Shown here one piece after another: positions 16,617-25,790 of a stretch of DNA of 64,000 nucleotides (the stretch's first letter is position 1; every line of letters starts with the position of its first letter). Below the pieces are notes generated by a model that saw only the letters and a program-made list of their open reading frames with translations, did not search any database and was not told the origin of the DNA. Where the stretch lies: NCBI RefSeq assembly GCF_000333275.1, contig NZ_BACU01000527.1, forward strand, positions 104,398 to 168,397. Reading direction: 5' to 3'. Made by a program: the position numbers and the translations under genes. Source of the stretch: Azospirillum sp. B4 (GTDB taxonomy: Bacteria; Pseudomonadota; Alphaproteobacteria; Azospirillales; Azospirillaceae).

Positions 16617-18581
16617 ATGATCTTCTTTGTCCTGCCGGCGGATCAGCGCACCAATTTCGACCTGATCCGCATCCCTTTCGGGCCCCCAACCAGACGGGAG
16701 GATGGGTACGCGATCGTCTCCTGGAATGAGGTTTACGACACCTGGGAAGCAATGCTGGCCGCCACGTTGGAGGCCGCGAAGCAGGATTTGATCTGCTTGA
16801 GCTATGTGTCGAAATTCCAGGAGTTGTATGGGATCGACATTCTCGCCGATGGGAATGCGCTGACCGGCAAGATGAAGGCCACTTTCTTCTACTGGGCCCA
16901 CCCGATGGTGGGCAACCTGGTCCAGTCGCCCCGCGTCCGGCCGTTGGACCCGTCATTCCAGTATGTGGAGAATTGGACCAAGTCAGACTTCCTGGACGAG
17001 TCCAGCAAGAAGGCTGTGGCGGGCCTGCTGTGGAAGATGCCGCGCCTGGACAAGGCCAGCCGTGATCAATGCCGCATCTGTTACGACATCATTGAACTGG
17101 CCCGGGCCTTCATTGGGGAAATGACCAGCATTTGCGGTCGCAAGCTGGAGAAGATACTGGCGCTCAAAATTTGCCTTAGTGCCGAGTTTCTGGATTCGCA
17201 GCGCAGGATGCTGGCGACTGTCACGGAATGGCCGAAGAAGAAAACCATCGAGGAATATGTCAAGCAGCGAGGTGTCGCCGCGCTGGAGTACGGCCGCTAT
17301 TACCTTCCCAAGGACGCATCGGATTCGCACTCGCCCGACCGGATCACCGGCCAGGCGGCGCTGAACCTTCTGCGGGCGATGATAGACAGCGCCCTGGGGC
17401 GGGGAGACATGGATCTGTCCGGCAGCGGCATTGCGAGCGAAAGCTTGAGCGCGCGCTGCGCCTATGCCTGGCGGCGGCTGCCCCCGGTCATTCGATGCGT
17501 GTGCCTGATGAACGATCTGCGCAAGTTGGGGATCGTGGAAAAGGAACCGTCGGAGCGCGTCGCCATGGTGTCACCTGATATAGCGGCCATGACGGAGGTC
17601 CAGAGGGGGGAACGCGCCTATCGGGTGCAGCGGGCGGCCGGCAAGAGCCACGTCCCCCGGTTCAGGAACGTGGGCCGGGACCTGACCTGGAGTTGGAACC
17701 GGGACGAATGGCACGATGCCACCATCACCTACCGCTACAATTTATGTCCGCTCTGGGCGGGTGCGTCGGGCCATACCGTTGGCGGTATCGCCTTCTGGCA
17801 GGCACAGATGGGTGCGGATTTTCCAAAATTTGGAAAGGTGGTGATCTGCGCCGGCCTGTTCGCGCTATGGCGGCTTTACTACGACCGTCGCATTTCCGGC
17901 GCCCACACGATGGTCGAAACGCTGGAGGCCAGTTGCCTGCTCGCCAACCAGGCGACCGCGCACGACGTGAAGTCCATTGAAAGGCTGGATATGGGTCAGG
18001 ACGCGATGGATTACCTGATCCAGAGCGACTTCAATGACGTGGCATCGTATCAGTGTGTCGATCCTATCCGCCTCATGCGGACCTTGATGGACAGCTTTCC
18101 AAAGGATCTCAGGGAATTGAAGTTCGTCCTGAGGAACTTCGAAGACGCGGTGGCGTCCCAGGGGTACTGGCTGCCGCAATGGTCACACGAAATTTCCCTG
18201 GCCAAAGGGACGGACGTCACCAGCTTCCCCGGCTCGACCCCGGAAGGGGAAAAGCTGATCGTGGAAATGTCTGGGATCGAGGACATTGCATTTACCGAAA
18301 CGGCCATCATCATCAATTTCGATGATGACCCGGGGTTGTTCAATGTCGGGGTCGGCGACAATGGCGCTTTCCGTGTCTTCAAGACGGAGAAGATTGGGGG
18401 CGGCCCCTATCGCTACCTGTCCCGGACTTCGGCGCTGGAGCCGGAGGAGAAGACCACTTTCGTGGTCTCCGCCTTTGGTGACCTGTCTGAAGACCAGGAA
18501 ATGATCACCTACACCATATACGCGGTGGGCAAGATCACGGGTGGTCAGAAACGCAGCATTGACCTGAAGGTGACACACTGA
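16617..18581 (+). CDS. Large protein of unknown function (654 aa)
   Basis: I do not recognise this protein. No signal peptide or membrane helix is visible. The N-terminal 120 residues look globular (QDLICLSYVSKFQELYGIDI). Residues about 120-330 are mostly helical with several cysteines (DQCRICYD, SICGRK, RCVCLMNDL). Around 395-460 there is a striking block with two His-Thr pairs, AGASGHTVGG and RRISGAHTMVETLEASC, split by a hydrophobic stretch, which could be a catalytic core. The last 100 residues (from PEGEKLIVEMSGIEDI) look like a beta-sandwich. GC is lower than in neighbouring genes. With the peptidoglycan-binding-like gene before it, an effector, envelope enzyme or toxin is possible; none is shown. 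Confidence 0.6.
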   Translation: MIFFVLPADQRTNFDLIRIPFGPPTRREDGYAIVSWNEVYDTWEAMLAATLEAAKQDLICLSYVSKFQELYGIDILADGNALTGKMKATFFYWAHPMVGNLVQSPRVRPLDPSFQYVENWTKSDFLDESSKKAVAGLLWKMPRLDKASRDQCRICYDIIELARAFIGEMTSICGRKLEKILALKICLSAEFLDSQRRMLATVTEWPKKKTIEEYVKQRGVAALEYGRYYLPKDASDSHSPDRITGQAALNLLRAMIDSALGRGDMDLSGSGIASESLSARCAYAWRRLPPVIRCVCLMNDLRKLGIVEKEPSERVAMVSPDIAAMTEVQRGERAYRVQRAAGKSHVPRFRNVGRDLTWSWNRDEWHDATITYRYNLCPLWAGASGHTVGGIAFWQAQMGADFPKFGKVVICAGLFALWRLYYDRRISGAHTMVETLEASCLLANQATAHDVKSIERLDMGQDAMDYLIQSDFNDVASYQCVDPIRLMRTLMDSFPKDLRELKFVLRNFEDAVASQGYWLPQWSHEISLAKGTDVTSFPGSTPEGEKLIVEMSGIEDIAFTETAIIINFDDDPGLFNVGVGDNGAFRVFKTEKIGGGPYRYLSRTSALEPEEKTTFVVSAFGDLSEDQEMITYTIYAVGKITGGQKRSIDLKVTH

Positions 18582-18697
18582 TGGGGGAGTGAGCCCGCCA
18601 CGTCAAATCGGCCGCAACCGGCTTTGGCCGCGTCTGTCCGCGAGCGGATTCACGGCTCAGCCGATACCACTTGCGCCGATCACACTTCTAAGCAGAC

Positions 18698-18796
18698 TTT
18701 CCGAACTCCGCCCACACATGGGCGGGCTCGGAAATCTGCTGAACTATAGAGTCTGCGGATTTCTCCAGGCCGGGCCATGTGTGGCCCGATCTGGAG
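18698..18796. other. Two stem-loops between converging genes
   Basis: First imperfect hairpin at 18698-18734 (TTTCCGA...CCGCCCA / GGGCGG...CGGAAA). Second at 18763-18796 (CTCCAG...CGGGCCA / TGGCCCG...CTGGAG). They sit between the plus-strand unknown gene and the minus-strand SDR gene. Neither has a U-run; probably transcript ends or stability elements. Confidence 0.45.
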
Positions 18797-18804
18797 GAAC
18801 CTGC

Positions 18805-19668
18805 TCAGGCGCGGAAGTCGGTATCCACCGAAACCGCCCGCCAGGCCTCGATATCCGCCAGCTGGCGGGTCAGTTTGGCGGTGGCGTAACCCACCGCGTC
18901 CTCGCCCAGCAGCAGGCGCAGGGGCGGGTTGGGCGCGTCCACCGCCTTCAGGATGGCCAAGGCGGCGCGGGCGGGGTCGCCCCGCTCGTGGCCGGCATGG
19001 CTGGCCAGGATGCGCTTGCATTCGCCGACGGTGGCGTCGTAGTCGGCGGCCAGGTCGGGGCGGTCCGTGTCCGCCTCGCTGCGCTTGCGCGAGCGGCCGG
19101 CGAAATCGGTGCGGAAGCCGCCTGGTTCCACCATGGTCACCTTGATGCCCAGGGGCGCCACCTCCTGCGCCAGCGTCTCGGTGATGCCTTCCAGCGCGAA
19201 CTTGCTGCCGGAATAAAGGCCCAGGCTGGGCCAGCCCACCAGGCCGGAGACGGAGGTGAGGTTGACGATGTGGCCGGCGCGGCGGCCGCGCATGTAGGGC
19301 AGCACGGCCTGCATCATCGCCAGCGCGCCGAAGACGTTGACCTCGAACTGGGCGCGGGCGTCGGCCAGGCTGGTTTCCTCCACGCCGCCCACCAGGCCAT
19401 AGCCGGCGTTGTTGACCAGGATGTCGATGCCGCCGCCGTCGGCCTCCACCGCCGCCGCCACGCGGTGGGCCGCCGCCTCATCCGTCACATCCAGGATGGG
19501 GGCACGGGCCAGATCCGGCGCCAGGGCGCGGAAGGCGTCGGCATCGCCCTCGCTCCGCACGGTGCCCCACACCCGATCGCCCCGGTCCAGCACCGCCTGG
19601 GCCAGGGCCCGGCCGAAGCCCGAGCTGACGCCGGTGATCAGCCAGGTACGGGATTTCTTCGTCGTCAT
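18805..19668 (-). CDS. Short-chain dehydrogenase/reductase
   Basis: 287-residue classical SDR. Cofactor motif TGVSSGFG (from residue 12), NNAG (86-89), catalytic Ser139, Tyr152 and Lys156 (YSGSK), and the PG motif (VEPGGFRTDF). The absence of an Asp after the second strand plus an Arg in GTVRSE suggests NADP(H). ATG 19668 is used; an in-frame ATG at 19710 would extend through the terminator region. A terminator just upstream separates it from the TauD gene, so it is its own unit. Substrate unknown. Confidence 0.85.
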   Translation of the reverse strand: MTTKKSRTWLITGVSSGFGRALAQAVLDRGDRVWGTVRSEGDADAFRALAPDLARAPILDVTDEAAAHRVAAAVEADGGGIDILVNNAGYGLVGGVEETSLADARAQFEVNVFGALAMMQAVLPYMRGRRAGHIVNLTSVSGLVGWPSLGLYSGSKFALEGITETLAQEVAPLGIKVTMVEPGGFRTDFAGRSRKRSEADTDRPDLAADYDATVGECKRILASHAGHERGDPARAALAILKAVDAPNPPLRLLLGEDAVGYATAKLTRQLADIEAWRAVSVDTDFRA

Positions 19669-19684
19669 TGCTTGCCCATTCGTG

Positions 19685-19714
19685 AAAAAGGCCGTGGGAG
19701 TTCCACCCACGGCC
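19685..19714 (-). terminator. Intrinsic terminator after the second TauD gene
   Basis: On the minus strand a GGCCGTGGG/CCCACGGCC stem with a seven-base loop is followed by T5. It lies 38 bp after the stop of the 19753-20610 gene and before the SDR start. Confidence 0.85.
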
Positions 19715-19752
19715 AGTCTTCGGAGATCGAACCTATCGAAAGGGAAGGGCCG

Positions 19753-20610
19753 TCAGAACGGCCTATCGCCCTTCACCCACATGCGATGCATCAGGCGGGT
19801 GTACTTCTTGTCGTCGTACAGGGTGCCGGTGTGCAGGGTGCAGCGGTTGTCCCAGATCAGAATGTCGCCCACCTGCCACTTGTGGGCATGGACGAAGCGG
19901 TCCTGGGTCACGAACGCCACCAGCTCGTCCAGCAGTTCCAGCCCCTGGGGGTTGGGCATGCCCACCACTTCCTTCACCGTGCCGGTGCTGACCCATAGCG
20001 CCTTGCGCCCGTCGGCGGGGTGGGTGCGGATCAGGGGGTGGATGACGTCCGGGTTCTGGGCTTTCAGCTCGGGGCTCAGTTGGTCCACCCGCAGGTACTG
20101 GCGGCTGGTCATGAAGTATTCGTAGCTGTGGTGCAGCTTCAGCCCGTCCAGCTGCGCGCGCCGTTCTTCCGGCAGGGCGTCATAGGCGGCGCACAGGTCG
20201 GCCAGCAGGGTGTCGGAGCCCTCATCCGGCACCTCCACCGCGTACAGCATGGTGCACATCACCGGCTCGGCCTTGTAGGAATAATCGGTGTGCCAGCCCA
20301 CGCCATCGTTGTGGGCGCCGATGGGCTTCCCGTCCACCACCTTGTTGGACAGGATGTAGACCTCGGGATGGTCGGGCAGGGTGAACTGCTTCTGGGTGTG
20401 GCCTTCCAGCGGACCGAAGCGGCCCAGGAAGGCCTTCAGGCCGGCCGGGTCCAGGTCCTGGCCGCGCAGCAGGATGGCGCCGAAGCGGTGGAAGGTCTCC
20501 ACCACCTGGTCCACCTCCTCCGGCGTGGCCGTCTTCAGGTCGACATCCAGGATTTCCGCGCCGAAACCGGGCTTCAGGGGGCGCGTGCGCAGGGCTTCGA
20601 GGGTTTCCAA
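19753..20610 (-). CDS. TauD/TfdA-family Fe(II)/2-oxoglutarate dioxygenase (second copy)
   Basis: 285 residues. The iron triad is His107 and Asp109 (GVGWHTDYSY) with His260 (DNRCTLHTGTLYD); 2-oxoglutarate arginines lie in RLMHRMWVKGDR near the end. It is only distantly like the TauD enzyme at 12939-13769, so it is not a recent duplicate. Family members desulfonate taurine or split ether or ester bonds of small acids. It is transcribed alone, ends at an intrinsic terminator, and is divergent from wrbA. Confidence 0.88.
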   Translation of the reverse strand: METLEALRTRPLKPGFGAEILDVDLKTATPEEVDQVVETFHRFGAILLRGQDLDPAGLKAFLGRFGPLEGHTQKQFTLPDHPEVYILSNKVVDGKPIGAHNDGVGWHTDYSYKAEPVMCTMLYAVEVPDEGSDTLLADLCAAYDALPEERRAQLDGLKLHHSYEYFMTSRQYLRVDQLSPELKAQNPDVIHPLIRTHPADGRKALWVSTGTVKEVVGMPNPQGLELLDELVAFVTQDRFVHAHKWQVGDILIWDNRCTLHTGTLYDDKKYTRLMHRMWVKGDRPF

Positions 20611-20826
20611 ATCCTATCCTCACTACTCCTGTCCGCGCGGACCGTCCGATGGGGATGTCCCAGCATCCACGACACCAGGTCCGTCGCGAGTGTGAGGGTA
20701 GGGAAGGCCATCCCCCCCGTCTTGTCCAGATCTGCCCGGCGACTTGCCTCAGACGGCCCGCACCTTGGCCGGTTTCGGGGGCCGTGGCATATGCCGGCCA
20801 CCCGTAACCCGCCTGGAGATTGACCG

Positions 20827-21429
20827 ATGGCGAAGATCCTTGTCCTTTACTATTCCACCTGGGGCCATGTCGAAAAGATGGCCTACGCCGTGGCCGACGG
20901 CGCCAAGTCCGTGGCCGGCACCGAGGTGGTGGTGAAGCGCGTGCCGGAACTGATGCCCCGCGACGTGGCGGAAAAGGCCTATGCCAAGCTGGACCAGGAG
21001 GCGCCGATCGCCACCCCGGAAGAGCTGGCCGACTATGACGCCATCATCTTCGGCACGCCCACCCGCTTCGGCATGATGGCGGCGCAGATGCGCAATTTCC
21101 TGGACCAGACCGGCGGCCTGTGGGCCCAGGGCAAGCTGATCGGCAAGATCGGCAGCGTCTTCGCCTCCACCGCCACCCAGCACGGCGGCCAGGAAAGCAC
21201 CCTGCTGTCCTTCCACACCAGCCTGCTGCACCACGGCATGGTGGTGGTTGGCGTGCCTTACGCCGAACCCCGCCTGGGGGAACTCGGTGTGGTGCAGGGT
21301 GGCACGCCCTACGGCGCCACCACCCTGTCGGCCAGCGACGGCTCCCGCCAGCCGTCCGAGGCCGAACTGGGCATCGCCAGCTTCCAGGGCGCCCACGTCG
21401 CCAAGCTGGCGGCCAAGCTGGCCGGCTGA
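20827..21429 (+). CDS. wrbA: NAD(P)H:quinone oxidoreductase, WrbA family
   Basis: 200-residue flavodoxin-fold enzyme reducing quinones by two electrons with FMN, protecting against oxidative stress. FMN loop [12 protein letters not shown] at the start, [24 protein letters not shown] in the middle, ATQHGGQE, and the C-terminal [21 protein letters not shown] block are all WrbA hallmarks. Length is exactly the family's. It is divergent from the TauD gene across 216 bp (20611-20826), in which I see no operator. Confidence 0.95.
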   Translation: MAKILVLYYSTWGHVEKMAYAVADGAKSVAGTEVVVKRVPELMPRDVAEKAYAKLDQEAPIATPEELADYDAIIFGTPTRFGMMAAQMRNFLDQTGGLWAQGKLIGKIGSVFASTATQHGGQESTLLSFHTSLLHHGMVVVGVPYAEPRLGELGVVQGGTPYGATTLSASDGSRQPSEAELGIASFQGAHVAKLAAKLAG

Positions 21430-21447
21430 TCGCGGCCTACGTCGTCT

Positions 21448-21478
21448 CAGCGGCATGGGGGCAGGCCTCATGCCGCTG
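21448..21478. repeat. Palindrome between wrbA and the GGDEF gene
   Basis: Ten-base arms CAGCGGCATG/CATGCCGCTG around an 11-base loop, between converging genes. The same arms recur in a longer perfect palindrome at 25791-25821. No U-run; a possible bidirectional terminator or protein-binding repeat. Confidence 0.55.
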
Positions 21479-21516
21479 TCGGCCCCGACCGGGCCCGCCC
21501 GCGGGGCGCGGTGGCA

Positions 21517-22194
21517 TCAAGCCGCTTTGGACGCCGCCTTGGTCTGGTACATCAGCACGTCGGCGCGGTGCAGCACCTCGTCCTCGCGGTCGTCGGCGCC
21601 GTAGGCCTGGCAGCCGAAGCTGGCCTTCAGGGGCAGGGTGTGGGTCTGCCAGTCCAGGGCGCCCTGGTGCAGGATTCTGGACAGCGCTTCGGCGCGCTGC
21701 ATGCCCTGCTCAGGCGCCACACGGGTCAGTAGCACAGCGAATTCGTCGCCGCCCAGGCGGGCCACGATGTCCTGGGCGCGCACATGGTCGGCCAGGGTGC
21801 GGGCCACGATGCGCAGATAGGCGTCACCGGCCTGGTGGCCGTGCACGTCGTTGATGCGCTTGAAGCCGTCCAGGTCCACCATCACAAGCACGCCCCCCCG
21901 GCCGCCGCGCCGCGCGGCCGCCAGTTCGCGCCGGAAGGACACCTGGAAGCCGCGCCGGTTCAGCAGGCCGGTCAGCTCATCCGTGGTGCTCAGCGTTTCC
22001 AGATAGTCGATGCGGTCGCGCTGCTCGGTGATGATGCGCTCCGCGTCCGCCAGGCGCATGGCCATTTCCTGCACCAGCAGCTGGTTCAGGCTGGCCGCCG
22101 CCTCCGGCCCGCGCAGGCCGACCGGCATCTGGCCCCGGGGCAGGGTCAGGTTGATGGCGGGCATCAGGGGCAGGGCGGTGTCCGGCGGGGTCAT
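21517..22194 (-). CDS. Diguanylate cyclase (GGDEF domain)
   Basis: 225 residues. A short N-terminal region with one coiled-coil helix (LLVQEMAMRLADAERIITEQ) leads through the DELTGLLNRRGF linker into a GGDEF domain with an intact active site (RLGGDEF, residues 148-152). The RAQD inhibitory site lies five residues before it, so cyclic-di-GMP synthesis with product inhibition is expected. There is no sensor domain and no membrane helix; the coiled coil may dimerise it. ATG 22194 is chosen because GGAG lies eight bases upstream; an open frame to 22245 lacks a ribosome site. Confidence 0.88.
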   Translation of the reverse strand: MTPPDTALPLMPAINLTLPRGQMPVGLRGPEAAASLNQLLVQEMAMRLADAERIITEQRDRIDYLETLSTTDELTGLLNRRGFQVSFRRELAAARRGGRGGVLVMVDLDGFKRINDVHGHQAGDAYLRIVARTLADHVRAQDIVARLGGDEFAVLLTRVAPEQGMQRAEALSRILHQGALDWQTHTLPLKASFGCQAYGADDREDEVLHRADVLMYQTKAASKAA

Positions 22195-22560
22195 GGGCGC
22201 TACTCCGTTTGGGGCGTCGGGGGTGACGCGTATGGGAGATCGCAAGGCCCGTGCCGGCCATCAAACCATTGGAATTATTGGGTTCGCGTTTTGCAGGACC
22301 GGACCGCACCCGGGTGGCGGCAGTTTTTGCCGACCCCCTTTCGGCAGAAGCGGCCGGCAATGTCTGCCCGTTGGCCGCGCCGGGACGCGCCGGTGGCGAC
22401 AAGAACGGCCGGGGCGGCGCGTATCACCTGGGAGTGGGGCCGGTAGCGCGGCCGCCCGGACCCCGCGACGACAAGAAGCTTGGCGGCGGCCCCCGGGACG
22501 CGGCATGCTGGGTGTTCCGGGAACCGCGCCCGGGATGAGGTGGCAAGAGTGACGAGAAGA

Positions 22561-23466
22561 ATGCGCGCACGTCTGGTGAGCATGGGTTTGGCGTCCCTGG
22601 CCGTTCTGGCGCTGCCGGCGCTGGCCGCCGCCCCGCCGGCGGTGGCCCCCCCGCCCGTGTCCACGCCGTCGGCACCCACCCTGGCCCCCACGCAGGCGGT
22701 GGGCCCCATGGCCGCCACGGTGACGGCGCTGGGCCTGCAGATGTCCCCCCACCGCGCGGCCTACCGCCTGACGCTCGCCTCCTCCAAGGAGGGCAGCCGG
22801 GTCACGGGCGTGGTCGGCGCCATGAACTTCGCCTGGAACGATGTCTGCCGCGGCTGGACCACGGAGCAGCGCTTCCAGATCCGCTTCCTTTATTCCGAGG
22901 CGGACGACCAGGAGATGACCACCAGCTACACCACGTGGGAGGCCAAGGACGGCAGCGTCTATCGCTTCAACGTGCGCAAGCAGATCACCGGCCAGCCGGA
23001 TGAGGAGATGAAGGGTGTCGCCACCCTGTCGGGCGAGGACGGCGGCGTCGCCCATTTCGAGAAGCCAAAGCCGCAGGATGTCCAGCTGGCGCCCGGCACC
23101 GTCTTCCCCACCGCCCACACCCTGCTGCTGATCGACCAGGCCCGCCGGGGCGAGGCGCCGGTCTACGTCCGCCCGGTGTTCGACGGATCGGAGGCGGAGG
23201 AGGCGGGGCCGGTGTCGGCCGTCATCGGCCGGGCCAAGCCCCTGGCCAAGGACGCTGTCGTCGTGGCCGCCCTGCACAAGGACAAGGCCTGGCCCGTGCA
23301 CCTGGCCTTCTTCCCCAATGACGACCAGCAGGCGCTGCCCGACTACGACACCGCCATGATGCTGATGGACAACGGCATCGTGCAGTCCATGCTGATCGAC
23401 TACGGCGACTTCAAGGTGCGGGCCGAATTGGTGGCGCTGGAGCCGCTGCCCAAGCCCAGCTGCTGA
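22561..23466 (+). CDS. eipB: EipB-like periplasmic envelope-integrity protein (DUF1849)
   Basis: 301 residues with a signal peptide (MRARLVSMGL, hydrophobic core, LAAAPP) and a Pro-rich linker. The DUF1849 core starts at SPHRAAYRLTLASSKEGS, which recalls Brucella EipB, a beta-spiral protein in the periplasm needed for envelope integrity. That protein has a disulfide between one early and one near-terminal cysteine; here Cys96 (NDVCRGWTTEQRF) and the very last residue, Cys301, are the only mature cysteines, a matching layout. A GTG at 22549 is an alternative start. It is a single-gene unit divergent from the GGDEF gene. Confidence 0.85.
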   Translation: MRARLVSMGLASLAVLALPALAAAPPAVAPPPVSTPSAPTLAPTQAVGPMAATVTALGLQMSPHRAAYRLTLASSKEGSRVTGVVGAMNFAWNDVCRGWTTEQRFQIRFLYSEADDQEMTTSYTTWEAKDGSVYRFNVRKQITGQPDEEMKGVATLSGEDGGVAHFEKPKPQDVQLAPGTVFPTAHTLLLIDQARRGEAPVYVRPVFDGSEAEEAGPVSAVIGRAKPLAKDAVVVAALHKDKAWPVHLAFFPNDDQQALPDYDTAMMLMDNGIVQSMLIDYGDFKVRAELVALEPLPKPSC

Positions 23467-23504
23467 GGTTGTCTTAAGCGCCTTCAACCGCTGGGGGCGC
23501 AACG

Positions 23505-23795
23505 ATGGCCTTGGTCTTGGTGTTGGACACGATGGCCACGCCCGCGACGGTCCTGCGCCTGGCCGGCGCGACGACGGCCGACTTGGCGCGGATCGAGGTG
23601 GAGACGTTCGGGCTGGGACTGCATTTCCTCCGGCTGGATGCCGATCTCTACGTGCCCGTCCTGTTGGAAGATGTCCTGGGGTCCAAGCGCTGGATGGCTG
23701 AGCACTCCCCGGGGCCGGACGCGGGCGGGGCCAAGGCCACGGCGGCCCAGGAGAACGGCAAGCGTGGCGGCCGATCGAAGAAGCTCAGCGCTTAG
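23505..23795 (+). CDS. DUF2442-family small protein
   Basis: 96 residues. The body (LHFLRLDADLYVPVLLEDVLGSKRWMAE) and the basic tail (KATAAQENGKRGGRSKK) fit DUF2442, a small domain often encoded beside a DUF4160 gene in toxin-antitoxin-like pairs. No DUF4160 partner is visible here. The N-terminus (MALVLVLDTMATPATVL) is unusual. It lies 38 bp after eipB on the same strand and may simply be read through from it. Confidence 0.65.
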   Translation: MALVLVLDTMATPATVLRLAGATTADLARIEVETFGLGLHFLRLDADLYVPVLLEDVLGSKRWMAEHSPGPDAGGAKATAAQENGKRGGRSKKLSA

Positions 23796-23811
23796 AGCTG
23801 AGGGGTTTCCT

Positions 23812-24288
23812 CTATGGCGTCGTCAGCATCGACTGCCACATGCTGAGAACAGACCTTACTGATTCAATTAGAGACTTTTTCGTCCCATCATCCAGTTCGC
23901 CCGTTATTTCTGGAACGAACGAAGATGAACCAAAAGTTTCATTAAACAATCCTTCTTGAACCGTAATCTGGTCGGATGAGGATAAGCCACGGGGTATAGT
24001 TTTCTGTCCAGACAGATTGAGCTTGGCATGTTTGGACGCATCGGCAACGTCACGGATCAGCTGGAAACCCGGGCACTTGCCAATTAACTCCTTATGGAGT
24101 TTCTGCAACTCGTCATGTTTCTCTTTGGCCGTCTTGCCTGCATGGCGTTCTTCAGTCCAATAATCGGCCATATGATAGAGGACGATAGCCGCCAACCGTC
24201 CCCGGCGGATGTCCAAGTGGCTGGTGAGGAACTCATCGACGGTTGGCTTCACGGTCGAACGAAAGAAGTCTCCAGCCAGGTTGGGCAT
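23812..24288 (-). CDS. Protein of unknown function in a lower-GC islet
   Basis: 158 residues, not recognised, no signal peptide or membrane helix. It is mostly helical in the first 95 residues (RRGRLAAIVLYHMADYWTEE, then EKHDELQKLHKELIGKC) and has the polar motif IRDVADASKHAKL, a pattern I associate with HEPN-like or other helical hypothetical proteins of mobile islets. That is a weak memory. Base composition is clearly lower in GC than the flanks, with A/T-rich codons, suggesting recent transfer. On the same strand as the 24501 gene, 212 bp downstream of it. Confidence 0.6.
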   Translation of the reverse strand: MPNLAGDFFRSTVKPTVDEFLTSHLDIRRGRLAAIVLYHMADYWTEERHAGKTAKEKHDELQKLHKELIGKCPGFQLIRDVADASKHAKLNLSGQKTIPRGLSSSDQITVQEGLFNETFGSSSFVPEITGELDDGTKKSLIESVRSVLSMWQSMLTTP

Positions 24289-24500
24289 CGCTGTATTCCG
24301 TCTATCGGTCAGGGACAGCCATCATAACAGACGGACGGGCGCACCACCCACCCCCGGTTGCGCCCCTCCCCCGCCCCAGGCGCCCCTCCCGCATTTTCCA
24401 TATCGCCCTAACTCGGATTATCGGCCGAAACCGCGCGCGCGGAGCACACGCGGAGCGCGAGAAAAGTCCGGGCCGTACGGAGAACCATACCCTGGTCTTC

Positions 24501-25187
24501 CTAGTGCTCGATGGTGATCTTGATGGCGCTCTCCGGCACACCCAGCGTTTCCGCCAGCCGTCGCTTTGCCTCGGAAATAGTCAGCGGCGCACGCTCGTGG
24601 TCTTCGTTGACCTTGCCACCTTCATCCTCGTCGCCATCGTCAGTCCCGTCCTGGCTCAGTTTTTCTGTCCCGGCCGGTAGCCCCCATTTTGTAAGGTCCC
24701 AAACTGCCAAGGGCGCGTAGTCGAGCCCCATACCGGCCCCGACATGATTGACCGGGTCAGCCTCGTCCTTGTCGTAGAGAGACACCCAGATACCTCGACC
24801 GTCCGCAAGCCTATGCTGCGCCGCCTTGCGGGCCGCATAGGCCCGATCAAACCGGGAGCGAGCTTCATTGCCCGGGATCATGTGGACGCTTGCCTTAGTC
24901 GGGTTGCGTCGGTCATTGAGCGAAACAGCCACAACGTAATCGACATCATCCAAAGTAACCCAGCCCTCCCCATCCGCTTTGCGGGGGAAGGCAATCCACG
25001 CATCCTGAGATGTCCGGATCGACACATTGTAGCTCTTCCCGTCCTTGGTGATGCGCCGAAGGCTCCCCTTGCCACCCTTCGGCACCCGCGTGACGGACCA
25101 TCCTTCTTTCTCAAGGCTTTTCACGGCAAACGCAAACAGTGCGTCGCGGGCCGTTTTCTTTTCAGGATAACTATAAACGTTTGTCAT
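24501..25187 (-). CDS. Protein of unknown function in a lower-GC islet
   Basis: 228 residues, not recognised. The N-terminal 120 residues could be an alpha/beta domain of nuclease size: EKEGWSVTRVPKGGKGSLRR, then GKSYNVSIRTSQDAWIAF, then DVDYVVAVSLNDRR. The spacing of Asp and Lys/Arg on strands recalls PD-(D/E)XK folds but no clear motif is present. A middle segment has R-S-R-F-D-R-A-Y-A-A-R and GIWVSLYDKDE. An acidic linker (DGTDDGDEDEGG) joins a C-terminal helix-loop-helix (LTISEAKRRLAETLGVPESA). Neighbouring DNA is AT-rich for the window. Confidence 0.65.
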   Translation of the reverse strand: MTNVYSYPEKKTARDALFAFAVKSLEKEGWSVTRVPKGGKGSLRRITKDGKSYNVSIRTSQDAWIAFPRKADGEGWVTLDDVDYVVAVSLNDRRNPTKASVHMIPGNEARSRFDRAYAARKAAQHRLADGRGIWVSLYDKDEADPVNHVGAGMGLDYAPLAVWDLTKWGLPAGTEKLSQDGTDDGDEDEGGKVNEDHERAPLTISEAKRRLAETLGVPESAIKITIEH

Positions 25188-25790
25188 TTTATAAGTTCCT
25201 ATCGGCGTATTCTGCTAAGGCGGAGCGAAATTAGCGCACGAAGGAATTCATTCGTCAAACATTTTTAATGACGTTCGTTTGTTCTCATGATAAATCGAGA
25301 TCCAGTGCCCGCCGCAGACGAAAGCCTGACTTGCCAAGGCAGAATCCGTCACCCGGCGCGACGTGTATCCGCGCCCTTGGGCCCGGGGGATTTCAGCGGC
25401 TAAAACCGGCAGGCTGGACGACACCCCGGAGACGCCATGACCGACCAGGAAAAACCGCTGCCGACTCCCCCGGTGAAGAAATGGCTGCCGGGCACACTCC
25501 CGCGTCCGCTGGTGGATTTCCCGCCGAAGGCCTTTCGTCCCCGCCGCCGATGGCGTCACCTGAGGCAGCCGCCTGGCTCACGCCGTCGCCCAGCGTGTCG
25601 CTGGACGGCAGGCCCGTCTGGAGCCACGGGGCGATGGTACAAATGGTGGTTCAATTGAAAGCCCTCTTGAACGCCGACGATAGCGCCTATCCGGCCGACT
25701 GCAGCATTCCCATGTGGCAGTTCGACGCTCCCTCATGCCGGGGGCAGGGCTTGATAGGAATCCATCATGCCCAAACATCCGGGTTGCCTT
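25188..25790. other. Region with no confident gene
   Basis: The first 100 bp are AT-rich and probably hold the promoter of the 24501-25187 gene (minus strand), with an inverted GAAGGAATTCATTC segment near 25239. The rest is GC-rich with overlapping weak frames. One small frame from 25437 has a ribosome site and is listed separately. Confidence 0.5.
25437..25658 (+). CDS. Possible small protein or gene remnant
   Basis: 73 codons from an ATG with GGAG six bases upstream. The first 30 residues (MTDQEKPLPTPPVKKWLPGT...) look like a real N-terminus. After about residue 33 the composition turns Arg-rich like a shadow frame, while the plus-1 frame (25268-25801) becomes more protein-like (VWSHGAMVQMVVQLKALLNA). 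This suggests a gene broken by a frameshift, or chance. Function unknown. Confidence 0.25.
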   Translation: MTDQEKPLPTPPVKKWLPGTLPRPLVDFPPKAFRPRRRWRHLRQPPGSRRRPACRWTAGPSGATGRWYKWWFN

